A program made the position numbers and the translations under genes. From Nonomuraea sp. NEAU-A123 (GTDB lineage: Bacteria; Actinomycetota; Actinomycetes; Streptosporangiales; Streptosporangiaceae), in the NCBI RefSeq assembly GCF_018603905.1, contig NZ_JAHFZZ010000004.1:496001-560000 (forward strand): 64,000 bases of DNA, given 5' to 3'. Under the pieces are notes generated by a model. That model made no database searches. It saw nothing but the letters and a program-made list of their open reading frames with translations, and was not told the origin of the DNA. Positions within the stretch are counted from its first letter, which is position 1, and every line of letters starts with the position of its first letter. Of this stretch, positions 17,075 to 25,177 are shown piece after piece.

Positions 17075-17153
17075 TGCCCTTCGGCGGCGGCTTCCTGTCG
17101 CGCCGGCCCTGAGGCGTGTAAGGATGCGGACCCAGGTGTCTGTCTGGCACACT

Positions 17154-17167
17154 GGAAACCGCTTTCC
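17154..17167 (+). promoter_or_regulatory. LacI-type operator before the lacI-family gene
   Basis: GGAAACCGCTTTCC, with the central CG typical of LacI-family sites, is 10 bp before the GTG start at 17178. It differs from the perfect palindrome at 26334-26347 by one base. Its position suggests autoregulation. Confidence 0.65.
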
Positions 17168-17177
17168 TGGAGGTCTC

Positions 17178-18170
17178 GTGGTCACGCTGGAAGACGTCGC
17201 CAAGCAGGCGGGCGTCTCGCTCGCGACCGCCTCGCGGGTGCTCAACGGCAGCACCCGCCAGGTGGGCGCCGACCTGCGAGCCCGAGTCGAGCGGGCCGCG
17301 TACGAACTCGGCTACCGCGCCAACATCGCGGCGCAGACGTTGGCCCGCGGGGCGAGCAACGTCATCGGCATCGTGGTGCACGACCTGACCGACCCCTACT
17401 TCGCCGCGCTGGCCGACGGCGCGATGCGGGCCGCGGCCGGCGAGAACCTGCTGGTCATGGTGGGCACCACGCACCGCGATCCCGAGCAGGAGATCGCCTA
17501 CGTCGCGACGCTGAACGCCCAGCGCGTGCGCGCCGTGCTGCTGGTCGGCTCCCGGGTCGCCGATCCCGGCGTGACCGAACGGCTCCGTGGCGAGCTGGAC
17601 CGCTACCAGGCCAGCGGCGGGCGGGTCGCCTGCGTGGGCCAGGACCTGCTCGGCGTCGACACGGTCGCGCCCGCCAACTACGAGGGCGCCGCCGCGCTGG
17701 CCCGCTCGCTGGCCGAACTCGGCCACACCCGCTTCGCCATACTGGCCGGGCCGCCGCACCTGATGACCGCCCGCGACCGGTGCGCCGGATTCGCCTCGGC
17801 ACTGGCCGAACTCGGTCTGCCGGAGCCGCGCGTCATCCAGGGCCCCTTCGACCGCGACGGCGGCTACCGGGCGGCTCAGGAGACGGGCGAGGCGACGTGC
17901 GTGTTCGCCGTCAACGACGTGATGGCCGTGGGGGCGCTCGCCGCGTACCGGGAGCGGGGGATCCGGGTGCCGGACGACGTGTCGGTGGCCGGCTTCGACG
18001 ACATCGCGACGCTGCGGGACCAGGTGCCCGCACTGACCACGGTACGGCTGCCGCTGCAGGACATGGGCGCCCGCGCCCTTGAGCTGGCGCTGGCGGCGGG
18101 GGAGGAGCCGACGGTGGAGCAGGTGGCGGGCGAGGTGGTGTTGCGGGAGAGCGTGCGGGCGGTGCGGTGA
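17178..18170 (+). CDS. LacI family transcriptional regulator
   Basis: A 330-residue repressor. The N-terminal HTH (TLEDVAKQAGVSLATASRVL, residues 3-22) and hinge helix are followed by a periplasmic-binding-protein-like ligand domain (GIVVHDLTDPYFAAL; VSVAGFDDIATL near 270). GTG 17178 follows CTGGAGG and gives the canonical N-terminus; the in-frame start at 17124 would put the operator inside the coding region. The operator at 17154 suggests autoregulation, and the matching site at 26334 suggests control of the sugar operon transcribed from 26319. The effector is probably a sugar. Confidence 0.9.
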   Translation: MVTLEDVAKQAGVSLATASRVLNGSTRQVGADLRARVERAAYELGYRANIAAQTLARGASNVIGIVVHDLTDPYFAALADGAMRAAAGENLLVMVGTTHRDPEQEIAYVATLNAQRVRAVLLVGSRVADPGVTERLRGELDRYQASGGRVACVGQDLLGVDTVAPANYEGAAALARSLAELGHTRFAILAGPPHLMTARDRCAGFASALAELGLPEPRVIQGPFDRDGGYRAAQETGEATCVFAVNDVMAVGALAAYRERGIRVPDDVSVAGFDDIATLRDQVPALTTVRLPLQDMGARALELALAAGEEPTVEQVAGEVVLRESVRAVR

Positions 18171-18567
18171 GTTCACGCGCTTCCCGGCGAGGGGAGATTG
18201 ACGCCTTCGCGCGAGGGACGCTTCCCGAAGCCGAGCGAGGGACGCGCTTCCCGAAATCGCACGAGGGACGCGCTTCCCGAAATCGCGCATGGGACATTTC
18301 CGATGGTCGTGCGAGGGGCGCGCCGAGGTTGTGGCCCCCGGCGGGAGGGCGCTCTCTCCTGGGAGAAGGGGCGCACGGCGGGGCTCCGGGTGGAAGGGGC
18401 GCACGGCAGGGCTCCAGGTGGAAGGGGCGCTTGGCAGGGCTCCAGGGGCCTTCGCAGGGCTTCAGGAGCCTTCGCAGGGCTCCAGGGAACTTCGCCGGGC
18501 TTCAGGGACAAGGGTGCCTCCGAAGGGGAGGTGCCGCACAGGCGGTACGGTCGCTCGGGAGGGCACG
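18171..18567. repeat. 397 bp spacer made of three adjacent short tandem arrays
   Basis: No gene is supported. From about 18210 to 18300 there are three to four copies of a ~26 bp unit (core GAGGGACGCGCTTCCCGAAA). From about 18364 to 18444 there are three copies of a ~28 bp unit (core GGGGCGCACGGCAGGGCTCC). From about 18445 to 18512 a ~21 bp unit recurs (core CCTTCGCAGGGCTTCAGG). The promoter of the TIM-barrel gene at 18568 should lie in the remainder. The repeats keep open frames in several phases by chance. Confidence 0.75.
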
Positions 18568-19344
18568 ATGAAACTGGCGGTCAGCACGCTCGGGATGCCG
18601 GGCGACGGGCTCGACAGGGCGATCGAGGTGGCAACCGGGCAAGGGTGCCAGGGTCTGGAGCTGCGGTTGCACCCCGACACCGGCGTACACCGGGGCCTGT
18701 CCGCGGCCGAGCGGTCGTCGGTGCGGGACCGGGTCGAAGCAGCCGGTCTGGAAATATCCGCGCTGGCAGGATATGTCGGCGTATGCGAACCAGGCCCCGA
18801 TGAGCCCCTCGTCGAGGCGCTCATCGCCGACCTGACACTCGCCGCCGACCTCGGCGCCCCGGGCGTCCGGGTGTTCCCGCGCGGCGACGACCCCACGATC
18901 GGAGCACGCAGGCTCAAAGCCGTCTCCGGTACGGCCGCCGAACTCGGCCTGCGCGTCCTCGTCGAAACCCACGACCACATGGCCACCGGCGCGGCCGTCG
19001 CCCGGCTGCTCGACGAAGCGGCCTCCCCCGAGACCACCGGAGCGCTCTGGGACCTGCTCCACCCGTGGCGTCACGGCGAGTCCCCAGCCGACACCCTGGC
19101 CCTGCTCGGCCCGTACCTCGCCTACGTCCAGGTGAAGGACGCGGTCTCCGCCCAGGACACCACGCCGGTGCCGATGTGGACCGGCACGGTACCGCTGGAC
19201 GAGGCCGGCGAACTGCTGCGCGCGTGGGGCTACTCCGGCTGGGTGTCACTCGAGTGGGAGCGCACCTGGTATCCCCAGGTCGCCCCGGTGGAGGAGATAC
19301 TGCCTGGGGCCGCCGAATGGGTGCGGCGTTTCCGAAGGGAGTAG
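18568..19344 (+). CDS. sugar phosphate isomerase/epimerase-like TIM barrel
   Basis: A 258-residue xylose-isomerase-like TIM barrel (AP endonuclease 2 superfamily). Likely metal ligands lie in VETHDH (about 130-136), WDLLHPWRHG (about 160-170) and the terminal SLEWE. Such enzymes interconvert sugars or keto-sugars; the substrate is not readable. ATG 18568 follows GGGAGGG. The phosphatase-superfamily gene starts 3 bp after its stop, so the two form an operon. It is the first of two such barrels in the window; the other ends the DUF993 operon. Confidence 0.8.
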   Translation: MKLAVSTLGMPGDGLDRAIEVATGQGCQGLELRLHPDTGVHRGLSAAERSSVRDRVEAAGLEISALAGYVGVCEPGPDEPLVEALIADLTLAADLGAPGVRVFPRGDDPTIGARRLKAVSGTAAELGLRVLVETHDHMATGAAVARLLDEAASPETTGALWDLLHPWRHGESPADTLALLGPYLAYVQVKDAVSAQDTTPVPMWTGTVPLDEAGELLRAWGYSGWVSLEWERTWYPQVAPVEEILPGAAEWVRRFRRE

Positions 19345-19347
19345 CCC

Positions 19348-20319
19348 GTGAGGGACAAGGTACTGGTCGTCGGCATGGACGGTCTGCGCTTCGACCGCCT
19401 GCTCGCGGTGGGGCCACCGGAATTGACCAGACTGATGTCCAGAGGCGCGTACGGAACGAGCCTCCTCCCGTACGGCGAGGCCGCCGCCCCTCGCACCGAG
19501 TCCCCCGGCGAGATCGTCCCCGAGGCCACCGCCTCTTCCGCCGAGCCCGCCGAGCCCGCCGTGCACGGTGTCGGGGCGGGCGATCAGCTCGACCCGCGGA
19601 GTGTCGTCCGTGCCATCAGATCTCGGACCGACTCCGGGCCCGGGTGGTCGTCGATCGCGACTGGGGTGTGGCCTGACAAGCACGGCGTCGTCGACAACGC
19701 GTTCACCCGCCAACAGTTCGCGAAATATCCTGATTTCTTGACTCGCGCCAAGGCGGCCCGCCCTGACCTGGTCACCGCGGCGTTCTTCTCCTGGGCGGCG
19801 CTGGCGGAGCACGGCGCGTTCGGCCCGGTCATCGACACCCGCTTCGTCCTCGATGGCTACGCGATCGACTGGCCGATCGCCGACAAACAGGTCGCCGAGG
19901 CCGCCGAGCGTCACCTCGCGAGTACGGGCGCCGACCTCACGTTCGTGTACCTGGGTGAGACCGACGAGGTGGCCCACGACCTCGGCCCGCACTGCCCCGA
20001 ATACACCGAGGCGCTACGAACCCAGGACACCTACCTGGGCCGCCTCCTCGACGCGATCCGAGGACGGCGGACGTTCGAAGACGAGCGCTGGACCGTGCTG
20101 GTCACCACCGACCACGGCCACGTCGACGAGGGCGGTCACGGCGGCACCTCCGTCGAGGAGCGCACGGTCTTCGTCATCGCCGCCCCTCTCAGCGAGGATC
20201 TGGGCGGCGCCGACCTCGGCGGCCCGAGGTTGGTGGACGTCGGCCCGACCGCGTTGGCCCTGCTCGGCATCGAGGCCGACCCCGCCTGGGGCCTCGACGG
20301 CGTGCCTCTGGAGGTGTGA
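19348..20319 (+). CDS. alkaline phosphatase superfamily protein (nucleotide pyrophosphatase/phosphodiesterase-like)
   Basis: The 323-residue protein has the two-metal alkaline-phosphatase-superfamily core: VVGMDGLR at the start, the nucleophile loop GPGWSSIATGVWPDKHGV (about 93-110), DEVAHDLG near 208 and TTDHGHVDEGGHG near 252. It should hydrolyse a phosphodiester, phosphomonoester or phosphonate-type bond. About 45 Ala/Glu/Pro-rich residues (46-92) separate the first strand from the nucleophile loop, where I would expect a short linker. No signal peptide is seen, so it is probably cytoplasmic. GTG 19348 follows GAAGGGAG. It is coupled to the TIM-barrel gene upstream. Confidence 0.8.
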   Translation: MRDKVLVVGMDGLRFDRLLAVGPPELTRLMSRGAYGTSLLPYGEAAAPRTESPGEIVPEATASSAEPAEPAVHGVGAGDQLDPRSVVRAIRSRTDSGPGWSSIATGVWPDKHGVVDNAFTRQQFAKYPDFLTRAKAARPDLVTAAFFSWAALAEHGAFGPVIDTRFVLDGYAIDWPIADKQVAEAAERHLASTGADLTFVYLGETDEVAHDLGPHCPEYTEALRTQDTYLGRLLDAIRGRRTFEDERWTVLVTTDHGHVDEGGHGGTSVEERTVFVIAAPLSEDLGGADLGGPRLVDVGPTALALLGIEADPAWGLDGVPLEV

Positions 20320-20360
20320 GCGAAGCCACAGTTCATCAAGTGTTGAATTCTTTGCCGCCA

Positions 20361-20385
20361 AGCGTGAGACTCGTAACGAGACGCT
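20361..20385 (+). promoter_or_regulatory. inverted repeat in the leader of the PEP-synthase/Rph-like gene
   Basis: AGCGT-GAGA-CTCGT-A-ACGAG-ACGCT can fold into a hairpin with one bulged arm, and it also carries GAGAC twice. It lies 20 bp before the ATG at 20406, overlapping or just before the 5' leader. It could be an operator or an RNA hairpin. It does not match the rifamycin-associated element known from rifampicin-inactivation genes. Confidence 0.35.
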
Positions 20386-20405
20386 GAACGGTGGGAGTAC
20401 ACCCG

Positions 20406-23105
20406 ATGAAGACGGCACTGGACTTTTCCGAGATCGACGGCGGCATGCTGGCCGAAGTCGGTGGCAAGGCGGCCAACCTCGGTGAGCTGACCCGGGCGGG
20501 GCTCCCGGTCCCGCCCGGCTGGGTGCTCACCACCGAGGCGTACCACGAGGTGGCACAGGCGGCGGGCCTGGACGACGTCATCGCGACCGGCGGCCCGGGG
20601 CTCGCGGCGGCCGCCAGGACCCGGCTGCTGGAGGCCCCGATCCCCGAGGCCATCGCCGAGTCGATCCGCGAGGCGTACACCACGCTGGGCCAGGCCGTAC
20701 AGACGCCAAAAGCAGCCGATGCCGCGGTGCCGGTCGTGGTGCCGGTCGCGGTGCGGTCGTCGGCTACGGCGGAGGATCTGCCGTTCGCCAGTTTCGCCGG
20801 GCAGCAGGACACCTACCTCAACGTCGTCGGCGCCGACGCCGTGCTCGACGCCGTACGGCGCTGCTGGGCCTCGCTCTGGACCGAACGCGCCGTCGCCTAC
20901 CGCGACTCCAACGGTATCGACCACGCCTCCGTACGGCTGGCGGTGGTCGTCCAGGTCATGGTCGACTCGCGTACGGCGGGCGTGATGTTCACCGCGAACC
21001 CGCTCACCGGACGCAGGCACGAGGCCGTCATCGACGCGAACCCCGGCCTGGGCGAGGCCGTGGTGTCCGGCGCCGTCAACCCCGACCGGTTCGTGGTCGA
21101 CTCGGCCAGCGGCGAGATCCTCGACCGGCACGCGGGCGACAAGCGGCTGGCGATCCGCGCCCTGCCCGGCGGCGGCACCGAACGCGTCGAGTCCGCCCAC
21201 GACGGCCTCTGCCTGACCGACGAGCAGGTACGCGACCTGGCCGCGCTCGGCACCCGCGTGGAGGACCACTACGGCGCGCCGCAGGACACCGAGTGGGCCA
21301 TCGACGCCGACGGCACGCTCTGGCTCACCCAGGCGAGGCCGATCACCACGCTGTACCCGCTGCCCGAGACCACCAGGGAGGGCCTGCGGGCCTATTTCTC
21401 GGTCAATGTCGCCCAGGGCGTCATGGGCCCGGTCACCCCGATGGGCCTGTCCGCGTTCCAGCTGATCAGTGCGGGCGCCGCGGGGCTGTTCGGTTACGGT
21501 CCGGCGAGGGCGCGGGATGGGGCCGCGTTCATGTTCGAGGCGGGAGAGCGCACCTGGCTGGATCTCACCACGGCCCTGCGCAGCCGGATGGGCCGGGCGA
21601 TCCTGCCGCGCGTACTGACGATGGGCGAGGCCAGAGCCGCGGCGATGCTGACGGACCTGTTCGCGGACCCCCGGTTCTCGGTGATCCACACCTCGCGCCG
21701 CCCGTTCCTCCGCGCGGTGGCGCGCTTCGCCCGCCGCGTGCACGCCCCGACGCGGGTGCTCCAGGCGCTGATCAGGCCCACCAGGGCGCTCGCCTACACC
21801 AGGCGGCTCGGCGTGGATCTGGACCGGCGACTGCGGGTGCCCGGCTCCGCCACGCCCGTCCAGCGCCTCGACCACGCGGAGCGGATGCTCAGCGGCGCGT
21901 TCCCGGTGATCGTCTCGCTCATGCCGATCGCGATCACCGGTTATGGCCTGTTCGGGCTGGCCGCGAAGCTGTCCGGCCTGTCCATCAGCGACATGCAGGA
22001 CGTGCTCCGCAGCGTCCCCAACAACCCGACCACCGAGATGGACCTCGAACTCTGGGCGCTGGCGACGCGGATCGAGCCGGAACCGTTCAGGAACGAGCCG
22101 GTGAGCGAGCTCCTACGCCGCTTCAGAGCCGCCGAGCTGCCCCCGAAGGCCCAGCGAGGAATCACCGCCTTTCTGGATAAGTACGGGCATCGCGGGGTCG
22201 CCGAGATCGATCTGGGGCTCCCGCGCTGGTCCGAGGACCCGACGCACATCCTCGGCGTACTGGCCAACTACCTGCGCATGGAGGACGGCGGCGACCTCGC
22301 GCCCGACAAGATGTTCGCGAGGGGAGCGGCCGAGGCCGAGGCGGCCGTCGCGCGGATCGTGGCGACGGCCCGCCGCAAGGGCGCGCTCCGGGGCGCCGTC
22401 GCCCGGTTCGGGCTGCGGCGCACCAGGATGTTCGCGGGAGTGCGGGAGATGCCGAAGTACTACGCGGTGCAGACCCTGGCCGCGGTACGACGGAGCCTGC
22501 TCGTCGTCGGCGAGCACCTGGTGACCACTGGCGTGCTGGAGACGGCGGACGACGTGTTCTTCCTGCGGATCGAGGAGGCGCGGTCGGCGCTGGGCGGAGG
22601 CGATCTGCGTGAGCTGGTGACCGAGCGGCGGGCGGCCTACGAGCGGGAGTCGCGCCGCAGGCACGTGCCCAGGATCGTGCTGTCGGACGGCACCGAGCCC
22701 GAGGCTCTGGCATCCGTCGCCGCGGAGGGCGCGCTGATCGGCAGCGCCGCCTCCGCGGGCACGGTCACCGGCCGCGCCAGGGTGGTGCTCGACCCGGTCG
22801 GGGCGCACCTGGAGCCGGGCGAGATCCTGGTCTGCCCGTCGACCGACCCCGGCTGGACGCCGCTGTTCCTCACGGCGGGTGGGCTGGTGATGGAGATGGG
22901 CGGCGCCATGTCGCACGGCGCGGTGGTGGCCCGCGAGTACGGCATCCCGGCGGTGGTCGGCGTCCCGGACGCCACCCACCGCATCGTCACCGGCCAGGAG
23001 ATCACGGTGAACGGAGCCGCGGGCACGGTGACGATCACCGAGCCTGAGCCGGCCGTCGAGAACGAGGACGCGGCGAAGGACGAACCGGCCACCAGCCCGG
23101 CCTGA
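20406..23105 (+). CDS. rifampicin phosphotransferase / PEP synthase-like enzyme
   Basis: An 899-residue, three-part protein: an ATP-grasp domain of PPDK type (about 1-320; RSSATAEDLPFASFAGQQDT near 117-136), a helical middle domain (about 330-770), and a swivelling phosphohistidine domain with GGAMSHGAVVAREYGIPAVV near residue 835. This order and length match rifampicin phosphotransferase (Rph), where the His passes phosphate from ATP to the antibiotic. Uncharacterised PEP-synthase relatives share it. ATG 20406 follows GGTGGGAG (20390-20397). Gene order gives no clue to substrate. Family is firm; activity on rifamycins is inferred. Confidence 0.75.
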   Translation: MKTALDFSEIDGGMLAEVGGKAANLGELTRAGLPVPPGWVLTTEAYHEVAQAAGLDDVIATGGPGLAAAARTRLLEAPIPEAIAESIREAYTTLGQAVQTPKAADAAVPVVVPVAVRSSATAEDLPFASFAGQQDTYLNVVGADAVLDAVRRCWASLWTERAVAYRDSNGIDHASVRLAVVVQVMVDSRTAGVMFTANPLTGRRHEAVIDANPGLGEAVVSGAVNPDRFVVDSASGEILDRHAGDKRLAIRALPGGGTERVESAHDGLCLTDEQVRDLAALGTRVEDHYGAPQDTEWAIDADGTLWLTQARPITTLYPLPETTREGLRAYFSVNVAQGVMGPVTPMGLSAFQLISAGAAGLFGYGPARARDGAAFMFEAGERTWLDLTTALRSRMGRAILPRVLTMGEARAAAMLTDLFADPRFSVIHTSRRPFLRAVARFARRVHAPTRVLQALIRPTRALAYTRRLGVDLDRRLRVPGSATPVQRLDHAERMLSGAFPVIVSLMPIAITGYGLFGLAAKLSGLSISDMQDVLRSVPNNPTTEMDLELWALATRIEPEPFRNEPVSELLRRFRAAELPPKAQRGITAFLDKYGHRGVAEIDLGLPRWSEDPTHILGVLANYLRMEDGGDLAPDKMFARGAAEAEAAVARIVATARRKGALRGAVARFGLRRTRMFAGVREMPKYYAVQTLAAVRRSLLVVGEHLVTTGVLETADDVFFLRIEEARSALGGGDLRELVTERRAAYERESRRRHVPRIVLSDGTEPEALASVAAEGALIGSAASAGTVTGRARVVLDPVGAHLEPGEILVCPSTDPGWTPLFLTAGGLVMEMGGAMSHGAVVAREYGIPAVVGVPDATHRIVTGQEITVNGAAGTVTITEPEPAVENEDAAKDEPATSPA

Positions 23106-23138
23106 CCCACAGTGGCCAGGCCGGCCACGCTCGGGGCG

Positions 23139-24020
23139 TTACGGGGTGCCGGTCACCACCTGGGCGTAACGGCGCTTCATGGTGGCGACCACCTCGTCCG
23201 GGTCGGCGGCCCAGAGGTCGGCGTTGAAGATCTCCACCTCGACGTCCCCCGCGTATCCGGCCTCGGCCACGGCACGGGTGATCGGCGGGAAGTCGATCAC
23301 TCCGTCGCCCATCATCCCCCGCCCCAGCAGCACGTCCGACGGAAGCGGCTGCAGGAAGTCGCACACCTGGTACGACGCGATCCGCCGACCGGCCCTGGCG
23401 ATCTCCTCGAACAGCCGCGGGTCCCACCACACGTGGAAGGTGTCGACCACCACCCCGACCTGCTCCTCCGGGTACGGCAGGCACAGGTCGACCGCCTGGG
23501 CCAGCGTCGACAGGACGGCCCTGTCGGCGCAGTACATCGGATGCAGCGGCTCCAGCGCCAGCTTGACGCCCCGCTCACCGGCGTACGGGGCGAGCACCTC
23601 CAGCGCCTCGGCCACCTGCTCGCGTGCCCCGGCCAGATCGCGCGAGACCCCGGCGTCCGGCAGCGGTTCGCCCGGCCGCACGCCCGGCAGGCCGCCGACG
23701 ACCATGACCAGGCAGGCCGCCCCCAGCTCCGCGGCCTCATCGATGGCCCGCCGGTTGTCATCGAGCGCCGCCTGCCGGGCCCGGCCCGCGCCGCCGCCAC
23801 CTGAAGCCGTGCCGCCTGGGGTCGTGAGGAAGCCGCCACGGCACAGCGACGACACGCGCAGCCCGGCGTCGCGGACCAGCTTGACGCTCTCGGCCAGCCC
23901 CTGTTCGGCCACCTCCTCGCGCCACAGCCCCACGGCCTCCAGGCCATGCCGTACGCAGCCCTCGACGGCCTCCGCCACCGACCACCGCTTGGTCGTCCGC
24001 TGGTTGAGTGCGAGGCTCAA
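23139..24020 (-). CDS. sugar phosphate isomerase/epimerase (TIM barrel)
   Basis: A 293-residue xylose-isomerase-like barrel, third gene of the operon 26319-23139. Likely metal sites are LALEPLHPMY (about 150-160), GVVVDTFHVWWD (about 190-200), YQVCDF and the C-terminal VEVEIFN. It starts at TTG 24020, which overlaps the DUF993 stop as TTGA; no ATG or GTG fits better. Partners suggest a step in catabolism of an oxidised or keto sugar. The AP-endonuclease-2-like enzymes acting with Gfo/Idh dehydrogenases on 3-keto-glycosides are a possible analogy. Confidence 0.8.
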   Translation of the reverse strand: MSLALNQRTTKRWSVAEAVEGCVRHGLEAVGLWREEVAEQGLAESVKLVRDAGLRVSSLCRGGFLTTPGGTASGGGGAGRARQAALDDNRRAIDEAAELGAACLVMVVGGLPGVRPGEPLPDAGVSRDLAGAREQVAEALEVLAPYAGERGVKLALEPLHPMYCADRAVLSTLAQAVDLCLPYPEEQVGVVVDTFHVWWDPRLFEEIARAGRRIASYQVCDFLQPLPSDVLLGRGMMGDGVIDFPPITRAVAEAGYAGDVEVEIFNADLWAADPDEVVATMKRRYAQVVTGTP

Positions 24021-25177
24021 AGCCCGTTCACCTCCAGCAACGCCTGCATCCTCCGTACGGCCAGCTCCTGGTCGGCCAGCAGCCCGGCCTGGTCGGCCAG
24101 GCGGAACACCTCCGACAGGTGGACCAGCGAGCGGGCCGACTGGGCGCCGTTCACCATGGCGAACGCGTCCTGGTGGCCGTTCAGCCAGGCCAGGAAGACT
24201 ATGCCGGTCTTGTAGTTGTACGTCGGCGACTCGAAGATCTTCCGGGACAGAGGCACGGTCGGGGCCAATATCTCATCGTAAAGTGCGAAATTTCGGGTGG
24301 CCTCTGCGCCGGTGCCCTGTTCGGCCGCGTCGAGTGCCCGCAACGCCGCGGCCGCCGCCGGAGCGATCGCGTCGAAGATGCCCAGCAGCGCGTGCGACCC
24401 CGACTTGATCAACGACGGGTAGTTGAAGTCGTCCCCGGTATAGAGCCTGACCCCCGCGGGCAACGCGGCCCGCAGCCCCACCTCGTGCTCCTCGTCGAGC
24501 AGCGACACCTTCACCCCGTCCACCATCGAGGCGTGGGCGTGGATCAGCTCCAGGAACGACTCCGTGGCCGCACCCACGTCCGGCGAGCCCCAGTAACCGG
24601 CCAGCTGCGGGTCGAACATCGGGCCCAGCCAGTGCAGGATCACCGGCCGGTCGGCCCCCTCGAGCAGTTCCCCGTACACCTGGTGGTAGTCCTTGGGCCC
24701 GCTCGCCACCCGCGCGAGCTGCCGCGAGGCCATGATGATCACCCCGGCGCCCGCCGTCTGCACGGTCTCCAACTGCTCCGCGTAGGCGGCGGTGATCGCG
24801 CGCAGGTCGGCCGCGTCGGGGGCGTGGTCGGTGCCCGCGCCGCAGGCCACCAGCGCGGCGGGGTCGCCGAACGAGCGGGCCTCGTCGGCGCTGCGCCGGA
24901 TGAGCTCCTTAGTGGCGGCCCAGTCCAGGCCCATGTTGCGCTGGGCGGTGTCCATGGCGTCGGCGACGCGCAGGCCGTACGACCAGAGGTGCCTGCGGAA
25001 CCGGAGCGTGGCGTCCCAGTCGACGGCGGCGGGGGAGCCGGGCGTGTTGTCGCCGAGCGGGTCGGCCACCACGTGCGCGGCCGCGTACACGACGCGACCG
25101 GCCGCCGGCCGCTCGACGACGGGCCAGGTCACGGGCTCACGCAGGGTGTACGCGCCGCCGGGCAGGTTGATGTTCAC
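24017..25177 (-). CDS. DUF993 / dihydrodipicolinate synthase-like protein
   Basis: A 386-residue protein matching DUF993, a TIM-barrel family related to class I aldolases such as DapA. Visible features are VIIMASRQLARVA near 195, VILHWLGPMFDPQLAGYWG near 225 and VKVSLLD near 268, where the Lys could form a Schiff base. The start is GTG 25177 (VNINLPGG), overlapping the Gfo/Idh stop as GTGA; the frame upstream to 25315 is inside that gene. The middle position in the sugar operon suggests a lyase or aldolase step. The substrate is unknown. Confidence 0.78.
   Translation of the reverse strand: MNINLPGGAYTLREPVTWPVVERPAAGRVVYAAAHVVADPLGDNTPGSPAAVDWDATLRFRRHLWSYGLRVADAMDTAQRNMGLDWAATKELIRRSADEARSFGDPAALVACGAGTDHAPDAADLRAITAAYAEQLETVQTAGAGVIIMASRQLARVASGPKDYHQVYGELLEGADRPVILHWLGPMFDPQLAGYWGSPDVGAATESFLELIHAHASMVDGVKVSLLDEEHEVGLRAALPAGVRLYTGDDFNYPSLIKSGSHALLGIFDAIAPAAAAALRALDAAEQGTGAEATRNFALYDEILAPTVPLSRKIFESPTYNYKTGIVFLAWLNGHQDAFAMVNGAQSARSLVHLSEVFRLADQAGLLADQELAVRRMQALLEVNGL

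Noticed and set aside
20341..20405. Rifamycin-associated element upstream of the Rph-like gene
   Set aside because: Only a partial TTGCCGCCAAGC similarity; the known palindrome is not present.
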